DNA of 64,000 nucleotides from Cymbomonas tetramitiformis (lineage: Eukaryota > Chlorophyta > Pyramimonadophyceae > Pyramimonadales > Pyramimonadaceae): contig LGRX02025952.1 of assembly GCA_001247695.2 (NCBI GenBank), positions 61,317 through 125,316 on the forward strand. The letters are read 5' to 3'. The notes under the pieces are model-generated. The model was not told where the DNA came from, did not search any database, and was given only the letters and a program-made list of their open reading frames with translations. The translations under genes and the position numbers were made by a program. Positions 53,404 to 63,540 of this stretch are shown one piece after another. Numbering within the stretch: the first letter of the stretch is position 1; each line of letters opens with the position of its first letter.

Positions 53404-54399
53404 TTATTCAGCATTCTCTTCGGTCTCTTCTACTTCTACGTCTTCTTCCTCAGACTCGACAGTGGCTGCTTCCTTCCCCTTCCTCGTCGGGTCACTCTTC
53501 TTTTTTGGCTTCGTCTCGGCATCCTGATCGGGCTCGGCGTTGAAATTGGTCAGCCGTTGCTGCGCAGAGCTGACCATGTACGGGTCGTGGTCGAAACCGA
53601 TCGCGTTCAAACCACACCTCATGGCGGCCATGGACGTTGAGCCGACGCCGCAGCAACCGTCGAGAATCCAGTTGAGTGGATGGCCGTCGTCATCCACCTT
53701 GCCCGGATTGTCACCGAGCATGTGGCACTGAATCAGCTCCATCAACAGAGCTAGGGGTTTCTGATGGTTATTGACGACTTTGCCGTCGCGTTTGAACATC
53801 TGGTGAACGACCGGGAAGCCGCGCATAAGTGACGCGCGGCTATAACGTTCACCGTCCCCCAGATCAAAGTTGTACATCCACTGCGGCTTTTTAAAAGACT
53901 CCCCCGCGGCATCGCTCTTTACATGGTACCCCAGGACCCCACATTCAAGGTCATTGAAGCGTACGGTCTTGTTGGGGTTCATGTGCACGTTCGCCTTGTG
54001 CCAGAAGAACCGCTCCGCGCGGCCGGAGCAGTACTTGTCAATCACCTCCAGAAAATCGTTTTGTTGGACGAAACCGCAAAAGAAAGCGACTGTCCATGCC
54101 GGGGCGGTGGTCTTGGCGTTGAAAGCGTCCAGGAACGTTTGCACGTCCTCCTTGGTCATCGCGCCGGGAGTCTTCTCCTTGTCGAGCGCGTAATTGCCGT
54201 CGATGACCGCCCCCGTGAAGGGCAGTCTCGGGATGTCCTTCAAATCGTCCGTGCTGCCCTTGACGATCTTCCAACGAGGGTACATCGCCACGTCCTCCAT
54301 ATGTGTGGGCTCGTCGTGCTCCAGCTCCGCCTCTCCTGGAACCTTAGGCTCCGGCCCGTCGGTCCGCGCCTCCCGATGCAGTTTGATGTCGACGAGCAT
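53404..54399 (-). CDS. DNA N6-adenine/N4-cytosine methyltransferase-like protein, 331 aa
   Basis: Transfers methyl groups from S-adenosylmethionine to an amino group of a DNA base, if active. Motif order is that of the beta class: GAVIDGNYAL at residues ~62-71 occupies the catalytic motif IV position (expected D/S/N-P-P-Y); FFWHKANVHMNPNKTVRFND (~132-151) is the 'W.K.N..P......E' region of the N6_N4_Mtase family; KPLALLMELI (214-223) is motif X; LNWILDGCCGVGSTSMAAMR (motif I) and IGFDHDPYM (motif II) bind AdoMet at ~243-275. A Lys/Glu-rich tail follows. DGNY lacks both prolines, so activity is doubtful. First ATG taken; the frame stays open to about 54540. AATAAA complements lie at 53403 and 53309. 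Confidence 0.75.
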   Translation of the reverse strand: MLVDIKLHREARTDGPEPKVPGEAELEHDEPTHMEDVAMYPRWKIVKGSTDDLKDIPRLPFTGAVIDGNYALDKEKTPGAMTKEDVQTFLDAFNAKTTAPAWTVAFFCGFVQQNDFLEVIDKYCSGRAERFFWHKANVHMNPNKTVRFNDLECGVLGYHVKSDAAGESFKKPQWMYNFDLGDGERYSRASLMRGFPVVHQMFKRDGKVVNNHQKPLALLMELIQCHMLGDNPGKVDDDGHPLNWILDGCCGVGSTSMAAMRCGLNAIGFDHDPYMVSSAQQRLTNFNAEPDQDAETKPKKKSDPTRKGKEAATVESEEEDVEVEETEENAE

Positions 54400-54559
54400 C
54401 TCGACCTGTTGCAAGCCTTGGATGTGAGCCGCGCTTGGCGCCCGCGCTTCTTTGAGGTTTGCCCGCGCGTTTTCGACGAAATTGAAGCTCGCTAGCGGAA
54501 CTTCCGACCCCCGGCGCTCCCCCCTTCGCGGATTGCAAGCAGCCGATCAAGGACTCGAT

Positions 54560-54640
54560 TTTCTCTTGGGATGAACAATTATTTTGGAATAGAAAAGTGA
54601 CATTCCTGGAATAGAAAATAAAAATTTTATTAATTAATGC
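54560..54640. repeat. Isolated end of an E1-type inverted-repeat element
   Basis: TTTTGGAATAGAAAAGTGAC and CCTGGAATAGAAAATAAA resemble the inverted right end of E1 (GGAATAGAAAAGTGCA, GGGGAATAGAAATTA). The orientation suggests an element extending to the right. A matching far end was not found. It lies just beyond the 5' side of the methyltransferase gene. Confidence 0.45.
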
Positions 54641-54879
54641 AGCCTGAAAATTTTATACCGTCCCTCGAAAAATTATTATAACAATGATGCCAAAGGGATA
54701 TATGTATATCGGGAAATATTGGGGAAATTTTTCGTTTTTTTTATTCGTCCACGAAAAAGACGATATGTGGCAGTTTCATTTCATAGTTAAAAATTTTATG
54801 CAAATTTCTTGAAGCGGTGAACAAATTCCTAGATATAACATTTTTAAAAATTTGGTACCTTCGAGCAGTCACTATATGC

Positions 54880-55290
54880 AATGCCTTGGGGGCAAGGGGG
54901 TCATACAAGTGCCCCGACTACCTTGGGGGGGCGAACATTGCTTTGGGGGAGAGGGCCCCAATTCCGGACAAGGATTTTGCCCCCCCTAGTAGCACATCTT
55001 TACGTTTAGGGGGGATAACCCACCCCCTAGCAATTTACCCCCCCCTAAGAGTTCCCTTAAGTGTGTATTTTTCGGAAATTCTAGGGGGGTTAGACGGTAG
55101 CACTTCAAATTTGTCGCACCGGGTATTTTATTTGTCGTGTCGCAAGACAAACTGGAATTATACCGTGCGACAAAAATGAGCCGGGGGCTCATATCTGTCG
55201 CAGGTGCGACAATCATGAGTACCACGCTCATTTTTGTCGTGAAAATTCACAGAAAATTTCCGAAAATGAAATTAAGCTAGGGGGAACACA
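54880..55290. repeat. G-tract zone with iterated CTAGGGGG / CCTTGGGGG words
   Basis: More than eight runs of 5-8 G or C, several in the context CTAGGGGG or TTAGGGGGG and in both orientations (54887-55090, again at 55275). Overlaps the start of the next element at 55111. No gene. Confidence 0.6.
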
Positions 55291-55625
55291 AACGAATAGT
55301 ACCGCGATTATGACTTGAAAAACAAAATTACTGAACGAGTAGTACCGCGAATATTACATAAAACACAGGTGTATTATACGATCACTTGGGGACATTCATA
55401 TAGCACGAGGCATACATGAGTAGCAAGCAAGCAAGCATTTCAGATGGATAAAGATACTAAGAGAAAAACCGATTACTCTCTTAAAAAATATTAGCATAAA
55501 TACTTATTACTACTAGGCTGCTAGTTTCTAATACAAGGATTCAACTACCCGAGGGCGATATGAAAATCTAAACTAGGAAACTAGAGCACAGCGCACGTTC
55601 CAAAATCTTCAGAACCAAAACGTTT

Positions 55626-56160
55626 CCTGCAGCACACGAACAGCGAATCAGTCAGGACGTTGGGGATCGAACCCAATACCGACAGCCAACTGCTGTCCGC
55701 ATTTCACCCTCGGGTGGGCGTCTACGTAGAAAATAGACGTTTTGGAAACAGCAGCGGAACAGTGGGTGGAAATTCTAAAATTCTGAACATCAATAATCGG
55801 CGAAACCTAAACAGAGCTGGAAGTCACAGGATGCCGCGAGCACTCTGCTGGCGGCATAAAAGGATGCTCGGCGTAAAAAACAAAACCTGCAAAAAACGAA
55901 ACGCTGGTTAGTAAAGACGTTGGGAATCGAACCCAACCCGTCGGAGAATCCCGCCGGTCTCCAAGCACCCCTTCAGCTTAGTAGGGCCAGAGGGAAAGAT
56001 GCCGCCAGGAACGTTGCTGGCGGCTTCAGACAAGGCACAGCATGAATTATACACTATGGCCGTTGCTGGCGCCTTCAGAAAAGGCACAGCATAAACCTGC
56101 AAAAAAACAGAGCGCTGCTCAGGAAGGAAGAATTCCTGTTGGAAATTGAACCCAAACCGT
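55626..56160 (-). repeat. Three copies of the T-arm-like / TTTTGCAG repeat
   Basis: On the - strand, GTTGGGTTCGATTCCCAACG or close variants at 55626-55682, 55886-55942 and 56096-56160, each followed by a 15-25-bp segment (ACTAACCAGCG in the middle copy) and ending TGCAG. Same family as 31361-31434. The copies also share GATGCCGCC..G..CG..GCTGGCGGC-type DNA between them. Confidence 0.6.
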
Positions 56161-56529
56161 CAGGCGGGATGCAAAGACGCCCGACGGCCTCCAATCATCC
56201 ATGTATCGCAGGATGGGCTGCTGGTGGGATGCGGCTCATGGAAGAACATCGCAGGAACGCCCCCCCGCCGGGTTCCACGCATGCACACGAAAACAAGCTC
56301 GATATGAAATATCGCTAAAGAAAAGTAGCGCGCAAAAATCATTAATCAAACAAAAACACAAGCCGCGCGCTGAGACAGCGGGCAGGTAGGCGCAAGATAA
56401 GAGCTTGGAGAAAAATGAAAACGTTGCCGACCAGGATCATACCATATCCACTTTTGTCCGGGCCGCGCCGCCGATAGGAGTGGTGAGATGATCTTGAATG
56501 CCGAGATGCGTAAATAATTGTAAATTCCG

Positions 56530-56870
56530 CATATCTTCGGGGTAAAATATGGAATTGTTACCCGTGTCTCTCGTTGTCGGTTACGAACGATCGGTCGAAA
56601 GAATCCGGGGTAGGACTGCCGAGATGCTATCGTATCATGATTGGCCGGTAAAGCGCGAGCGCTCGACACAATCATGGTAGGACTGCTGACATGGATGAAA
56701 AACAGCATATATATCTTCGTGGTATAATTTTGAATTGTTAAACGTTTCTCTCGTTGTCGGTCGAAAGAATCCGGGGTAGGACTGCTGATATGCTATCGTA
56801 TCATGATTGGCCGGTAAAGCGCAAACGCTCGACACAATCCGGGGTAGGACTGCTGACATGGGCAGAAAAT
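56530..56870 (+). repeat. Tandem duplication, unit about 170-180 bp
   Basis: TCTCTCGTTGTCGG, GTCGAAAGAATCCGGGGTAG, GATGCTATCGTATCATGATT, GGCCGGTAAAGCGC and CGACACAATC occur twice in the same order (from about 56572 and 56742). No coding potential. Confidence 0.75.
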
Positions 56871-57063
56871 TTTCGAAAAATTTCCAACGGCATAATTTTT
56901 GAGGGACAGCTCCTGCGGTGTGGCCTGTTGATGTCACTTTTTTCCAGGAAACCTGTTTCGCAAACGAAATGAAAAACAGCATATTTCTGAAAAAGCTGCG
57001 AAGCGTCGTTAATATAAACGAATCTTTTGCGACACGACAAATAAAATACCCCGTGCGACACAA

Positions 57064-57660
57064 ATGAGGGGCTACCCTTCTTAGCTGCCGAGAATCGTGA
57101 TGGAATAGCCTGTTCAGGGCAAATTGACCCGCTGAATGCCCATGTTGGGTTACATGAAGCCTGAGGGAGCATCACCCCTGGTTGTTTTCAGTCCCGTACA
57201 ACTTTTCCAGCATAATAGCTTTTGAAAATATCTCCTTTGCTGCTCACTTTCGCCCGATGAGAAGTATTTTACTACGTGACCCTCCAAACACCCTAAAATG
57301 GGCCATAAATCTGCTGGATCTCTCCCATGTAAGCAAATAGTTGCATTTTTGGAAATGTCAAAATATTGCATATTCTAATAGTGCAAAAATGAAAAATCTA
57401 ACATTTCGTTCACAAACATAAGGCAAAATCATAACTTTCCACACCTAACACAATACTTCCGTCTTTCCCGTTTTCTTGCCGCACGCGTGACTCGCGTGGC
57501 TACTTTGAAGAGTCAAAAACCAGATTTTTCGAAATTCCTTCAAGGACTATTCAAATTAACCCTCATATTTGTCATTCAGAACCCCAAAAACCAATTTGGC
57601 AGACAATTTAATGCTTTCTCATTTTTTTCTCATTTGCGCCCGCGTGTCTCATTTTTGCGA
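57064..57660. other. No gene recognised
   Basis: A 73-codon frame on the - strand (57150-57371) has reasonable composition (ATICLHGRDPADLWPILGCL) but no family, neighbours or signals to support it. Confidence 0.35.
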
Positions 57661-57689
57661 TATGGTCGTTACAGTACACACCACTGGTG

Positions 57690-58920
57690 GGCACGCACAG
57701 TGCGAGGAGCAGGTGGAGCACTAGCTCACGCAGGCGCACACGTAGAGACGCCATGGTTCAGACGCAGTGTTTCGTATTTGCACCAGAGCTGGAGGGGCAG
57801 TGCGTTGCCGTCATCACTGTTGACTTGGAGACCATTGTCGCAGAGCTGGAGGGACTCTCGTTTTCATCATTATCACGGAGATCTCAGGCACGACGCCTCC
57901 ACCACGGAGTTGGGAGCAGCTCACCTTCATCATTGACACAGAGGCACGACGCCTCCACCACAGAGCTGGAGGGACTCTCGTTTTCATCATTATCACGGAG
58001 AGCTCAGGCACGACGCCTCCACCATAAAGCTGGGACAGCTCATCTTCATCATTGACTCAGAGGCACTACGCCTCCATCGCAGAGCTGGGAGCGGCTCACC
58101 TTCATCACGACGTTCATCGAGGAGGACTTGGAGGTGGGGTACGCCATCACCATACACTGGGAGGCGACACAGCGTTGCTGGCGCACACTTGAGAGCGGCA
58201 TAGCCCACAACCACATTGACATGGAGAGGCGGCACAACACACTGTTGGCGCACACCTTGGAGGTGGCGCAACGCATTGGTGGCATACACAGCTACAGCAC
58301 ACCTCGGTCAGTGTAGAGCTGGAGGGACGACACGCCGTTGATGAGGCACTGGGGGTGGTGGATACACAGAGTAGTGGACTTTTACATCACGCTTGCACAC
58401 AGTGAGTTGCTGGCAGGCGCACACTATGTATTGGTGAGCCGGTCGCATCAGACACCCACACGCTTGACGCGGATGCGTCATACAGGTTTGGTGGATATAT
58501 TGACATGGAGTGCACAGCGTCACACCACACTCAGAGGAGGAGCGGTCGCAGCAGGGCTGATGGACACGCTTGACAGAGGGTGCACTCGGTGAGACGCCGG
58601 AGCACACACATATTGGAGGCGCAAAGCATGAAGAGCGCGATACATCACCACAAACTTGGAGCTGCAGCAGGCTGCCACCACATTGGCGAACGCACGACGG
58701 TTGGCGGGTTGAGCTGCAGTACACAGCTACCGGGGGACACGCGGGCATTGGAGCAGACAGCCAGACACTTGGAGATGTGCATGCACACACTTGGCGGCTG
58801 GCGAGTCGAGACACACGCAACACTGGGTGGCACGCAGTTGACACCACTGGTGCACACTGTGACAGTGAGCGCACGACGCAGACAGTTGGCGCACACACAA
58901 GGGTGGTGGGCGTAAGTCAT
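57690..58920 (+). repeat. Degenerate coding-like repeat array (ELEGLSF / TTGGCGCACAC)
   Basis: 57835-58100 has units of about 114-125 bp with GAGCTGGAGGGACTCTCG, TTCATCATTATCACGGAG and GGCACGACGCCTCCACCA; the + frame reads AELEGLSFSSLSRRSQARRL more than once. From 58100 to 58920 shorter, more diverged units with TTGGCGCACAC and TTGGAGG.GG words continue. Open frames exist on both strands only in pieces. It may be a decayed repeat-protein gene or a minisatellite. Confidence 0.5.
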
Positions 58921-59469
58921 ACATGACACACCACACCTACAAGAGCATATATATATACGCTGCGCGCTTGCCCACGATCCCAGTGAGTGGGAAATTGGAA
59001 AAGTGCTACTGAAAAGCTGTCCGTTCGGACTCTCTGATATCATATCCACAGATCTGTCTCGTAACCTCCAAACTACCAGTCTCCTGTCCGCGCGTCGCGC
59101 TCTCACCTCTGCGCGACCATCACCTGTGTCACATTATCTCACCGCCTCCTACGATCGTGCCCACGTCGTCAGTCGTCTCCCAAACATCTGCCACATGCAC
59201 CATCGGCTGTACTCTGCATTCTGTGTCACATCTGAAACCAGCCATACACTGTCATCAGCAGTCTGCATCGCGACTACGTCACAAGCAAGCCAATGCCACA
59301 TACGATACTCTGTCATGCGTACGTCACACCTGTGTCACAATGTGTCACCAGCTGGACAACCCGCCTTCCGTCCCATGAAAAGCCAGGGTTTGTTAAATCT
59401 ACCCTGCTCCTTTATATTGCCACTAAAATTATGAAGATGGTCGCCTCAAGCCGACCACTTGGAGATGCT

Positions 59470-60400
59470 GGCATGGCGGTGGGCCCCACCGTGCCTACCC
59501 ACTGGGTATATTCGTGATCGTTAGTAGGGTGTCGTTACCATGCCCACGCCGTGGCAACGCTGTCCTAACGGCATCCTATGTGTGCCGACTTGTCGGGCCT
59601 TCGCCACCAAGCCCGGAGCCGTGCGACGAAGCCAACCCCACCACAAGCGACTCGAGCCCGCCGACCTCCACGGGCGGTGGAACCGGCCGCGACTCGCCGC
59701 CGGCATCGCCTTCGCCAACATGCCCGGAGCCGTGCGACGAGGCCGGCCCCACCACAAGCGACTCGAGCCCGCCGACCTCCGCGGGCGGCGTTGACTCCGA
59801 TGACCCGATGGAGTTTCATGACGAGCCGCAGGTCGCCGCCCATTTCCCAGTTGACGGGCGGGATATGCCGGCATGGCAAATATGAGACGGCGAGCCCCCC
59901 CCTCCGCCCCTACCCCACCGTACCCTATCCACTGGGTATAATTTATTCGTGATCGTCAGGGTGTCGTTACCATGCCGGAGCCATGGTAACGCCATCCTAA
60001 TGACATCATATGTGTACAGACTTGCCGGGGCTTCGCCACCACGCCCGGAGCCGCACGTCGAGGCCGAGGACCCCACCGCCGGCGACTGGAGCCCGCCGAC
60101 CTCGGGCGGCGTTGACTCCGCTGACCCGATGAAGGTTCATGACGAGCCCCAGGTCGCCGCCCATTTCCCGGTTGACGGGCGGGATATGCCGCGCTTCAGC
60201 AAATCAATATGGCACGGTAGAGCCCCCTCCCCCCTCCCTCCCCCTGCCCCTACCCCACCGTACCCTACCCTCTGGGCATATTCGTGATCGTTAGGATGTC
60301 GTTACCATGCCGCGGAGTCATGTTAACGCTGTCATAACGGCATCATATGTGTGCAGACTTGCCGGGCCTTCGCCACCACGCCCGGAACCATTGAGCACAA
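59470..60400 (+). repeat. Three tandem exon-like units
   Basis: GTGTCGTTACCATGCC marks unit starts near 59530, 59963 and 60299 (433 and 336 bp apart). Each unit has CATATGTGTGCAG (or CCG/CAG) before ACTTGCCGGGCCTTCGCCAC, which looks like a 3' splice site. Then comes a Pro/Ser-rich coding block ending, in units 1 and 2, with SDDPMEFHDEPQVAAHFPVD (unit 2: SADPMKVHDEPQ...) and GRDMP. Unit 1 has an internal duplication (CPEPCDEAGPTTSDSSPPTS). Unit 3 is cut at about 60400. Protein family unknown. Confidence 0.55.
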
Positions 60401-60475
60401 AGCGCCATTCATTTCGGCCAATACAGTAATCACTCACCGTTAAGAAAACCCGACGATAAGAAAGTATGACGTTTC

Positions 60476-62655
60476 GGGGGTACCGGCTCGGGGTTTATTC
60501 CGGATTAATTTTGGGCCCAAAACTAGATTAAAAATAATAGTTCCTACTTTCGAATTAAAATAATGACCCCTAGGGTACCACGCGTCCGCGTATCGGTCAT
60601 ACACATTATTATTTCTAGGGTGCGGCGCGCCTATGACCCCAAGGTGCACCAATGGTGCCTCGGTGATACATCCACGATGCTCCCGACGTGTGCCTTCGAC
60701 TCTCCCAACGGCAAGGAAGGTGACCGTAGCGGTAGGGGCGCAAACTCGGTGGTCGCTGGGCCCAAGATGGGCCCAAGATGGGCCCACGATGGGCCCACGA
60801 TGGGCGAAAGAACCAATGACGACCCATGCATCCTAAGATCTTTCTCATAGTTCATATCACGTAGAGATAGTGTTTTCTGTTTACCCAATCATCGACTGAC
60901 GATGCAAAAGTTCCATCAAATTTATACTCTAAAAACGATCTGGTGTTTCAATTCACATGCCCGTATTTTGATGCCGTGTCTAAATACTGTCTGTAATGAC
61001 ATGACAGTACCTCGCCTCGGTAGAGGTAGCACAGTGTCACGAGGTACGATGGAGTTTTCCAGTGTCGTCTTTTACAGGATCCTGTCGGTTTTTGCATTTT
61101 CTGTCCGTTTTCACGTTCTTACAGTGACAACAAATGCCGTTTGCTAGTTATTAAGTATGGAAATATAGGTTATCGCTTGCCCGCCCCAACTTTGTTGCGC
61201 TGTGACTGCAGGCACACCCCCTTGTAATTTTAATCACATCACATGAAGTACATTTTTTCAACGTTCGTAACCAACATATATGTATTCGCAAGACAAATAC
61301 CTTTCATTTGAGCTCTTGAACGACCCCATCCGCAACCGCATCGCTTCGTTTGCAGTCGCGACTGCAAGCTAAGTTGATGCGGTTTAAGATGGGGTCGACC
61401 CCCATGGGATGAAAAGCTTGGCAGTCGAGGGGTTTTCGTGCGTTTCAGCGCACGTAACTTGGCACTGATATTATTGATAGTAATATCAGTTGACCCTCTT
61501 AAGCGCAAGCACATTCGTTAAGTACACTCCAAACGAGCGCATCTTAGCATCGAGCTTTTTGGGTTTGGGTTTTGAAGTACCCAAACCCAAAAATGCCAAA
61601 CAGTCAAGGCCTTCCCGGGCGTTCTAGCACGCGAAACTTGGCACAAATATTTCTAACATAGGTATCTTAAAGTCAGCCAACGCACAGCATCTGAAACAAC
61701 TTATGCTCAAAACGGCAGATCTATTTCTTTGGCAGATCGTATTGGGTTTGGGTTCGTTTCCCAAACCCAATATATCTGCCTTAGAAATAAATTGCGCGTT
61801 TCGCGCACAAGTAGCTTAAAGCCTTGAGCTTCAGGCAACTCAAAGATATATATCTTGGCAGTTTTTTTTTCCAAGTCTCGTGCTCTAGAACGCATGGGAT
61901 GCCCTCGGCTGTTTGGCATCTTTGGGTACATGAAAACCCAAACCCAATGTATCCGCCAAAGAAATAAATCTGCCGTTTTGAGCACAAGTTGTTGCAGATG
62001 CTGTGCTTTGGCTGACTTTAAGATATCTATGTTAGAAATATTTGTGGCAAGTTTCGCGTGCTAGAACGCCCGGGAAGGCCTTGACTGTTTGGCATTTTTT
62101 GAGTTTGGGTACTTCAAACCCCAAACCCAAAAAGCTCAATGCTAAGATGCGCTCGTTTGAGTACACTTAACGAATGTGCTTGCGCTTAAGAGGGTCAACT
62201 GATATTACTATCAATAATATCAGTGCCAAGTTTCTTGCGCTGAAATGCACAAAAACCCCTCGACTGCCAAGCTTTTCATCCCATGTGGGGTCGACCCCAT
62301 CTTAAACCGCATCAACTTAGCTTGCAGTCGCGACTGCAAACGAAGCGATGCGGTTGCGGATGGGGTCGTTCAAGAGCTCAAATAAAAGGTATTCGTCTTG
62401 TGAATACATGTATGTTGGTTACGAACGTTGAAAAAAAGTGTACTTCATGTAGAGAGCGAGAGAGCGAGAGAATGTCCGGCGGAATGTTTCGTTTCGTTTG
62501 AATGGTCGGCATTTTGGTGGTGATGACAATCGAGCGTGAAGACATCCGATCGCGACATGACAAACCCTAACATAATCTAGAATAAAGCACTGACATTCTT
62601 AATCTAGTTTTGGGCCCAAAATTAATCTAGAAAAAACCTTTTGCCGGGGGTACCC
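60476..62655. mobile_element. Inverted-repeat element E3, 2.2 kb, with large internal foldback
   Basis: Ends contain GGGGGTACC and a 29-bp perfect inverted match (60503-60531 against 62599-62627: GATTAATTTTGGGCCCAAAA then CTAGATTAA). The word TAGATTA or a variant is repeated three times near each end, about 27 bp apart. Inside, 61243-62449 folds back on itself around 61845 and contains one diverged 185-bp unit as found in E2. A 12-bp tandem repeat (GGGCCCAAGAT, 60757-60806) lies near the left end. No protein recognised. Confidence 0.7.
61243..62449. repeat. 1.2-kb imperfect palindrome (foldback) inside E3
   Basis: ATGAAGTACA.TTTTTTCAACGTTCGTAACC at 61243 mirrors GGTTACGAACGTTGAAAAAA...GTACTTCAT ending at 62449. 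Matching inner blocks include GATGCGGTTTAAGATGGGGT, GTCAACTGATATTACTATCA and TTTTGAGCACAAGTTGTTGC. Arms are about 600 bp with scattered mismatches. Confidence 0.85.
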
Positions 62656-63160
62656 AAGTTGGTGAATATCGCTGGCTGGTTTTTGGACTGACTGGGCTGA
62701 TTATGGCATGGACCAAAATGAGAAATATTGGTGCTGGCTGGCCGGCCTAAGATACGATTCTCCAATTTCTTATAGCTAAGAAAAAATTGCTGGCATTTGC
62801 AAATATTACATATGATATTATAGATATGTGACATCAATATATCACTTCTCTCAATATTTCATGTACATTTCATGTAGAACGATGCCCTTCAGTTCTAGAT
62901 AATCTGTCTCCGAAATAATTTCGTCATCAAAATCCTGCTTAAGATCCTTAAGTTGTGCACGAGTTACAGGGTCCATCGTTCGAAAAGTGAAAATTTTAAG
63001 AAAATGTCTGGGCTAGGTGGGTGTCCATGTAGATGGCTAAGAAATGCGCTGGCTGAGTGAAGAGATCGCGGTCCACTATTCATAGCGTTTTCATAGGACG
63101 CTGGCGCTGGCAGGGGGGGGGGTACCCAAGTTGGAGAATATCACTGGCTGGCCCCATATC
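62645..63160 (+). repeat. Direct repeat of GGGGGTACCCAAGTTGG block
   Basis: GGGGGTACCCAAGTTGG.GAATATC.CTGGCTGG occurs at 62646 and again at 63114. The first copy overlaps the right end of E3, so the second may mark a related element. Nothing else recognised up to 63540. Confidence 0.6.
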
Positions 63161-63540
63161 TCCTGTTTTCTTAAAGGTGGGTGATTCGACTGTAGAGTAT
63201 AACAGCAGGTTTTGGATGTACGACATCCGTGCATGGAGACCACGGTTATTCTCGACCCAACGGCCGACTTTTTCGAGTGCTTGAAGCCGAAAACCAATTA
63301 ATCAGACCATACAAGACACTGACTTGGTAGTTTATTCATTTATTTTTTACTGTGATGTAGTTGGGAGACACCTGCTTTTCAGGCAAACTACCCCTCTAGT
63401 CAGTTATTATTAGTGCGAACACAATTCATGCTTGAGGCGCACAGGGGTAAGATATAACGACCAGCGCTTTAAATTGGAATATCTCACTTATTCCAACATT
63501 TTCATTTTTTTGGTTTAAGATGCTTCCAAAATGATGATGG

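Larger units (their letters stand above)
55111..57062. mobile_element. Inverted-repeat element E4, 1.95 kb, TTGTCGCA-iterated end
   Basis: TTGTCGCAC.GGGTATTTTATTTGTCGTGTCGCAA (35 positions, 1-2 mismatches) at 55111-55145 is inverted at 57027-57062. The left end repeats TGTCGCA or TGCGACA at least five times to 55250. Inside are three tRNA-T-arm-like repeats (- strand) and a two-unit tandem repeat (56560-56870). No transposase recognised. Confidence 0.65.

Noticed and set aside
54412..54540. Upstream extension of the methyltransferase to about 54540 or a TTG start at 54414
   Set aside because: The frame is open, but there is no ATG before 54399 and no motif; a spliced 5' exon cannot be excluded.
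55886..55990. tRNA gene
   Set aside because: Only a T-arm-like stem-loop is present; no acceptor stem, D-arm or anticodon arm could be drawn, and the copies diverge where these should be.
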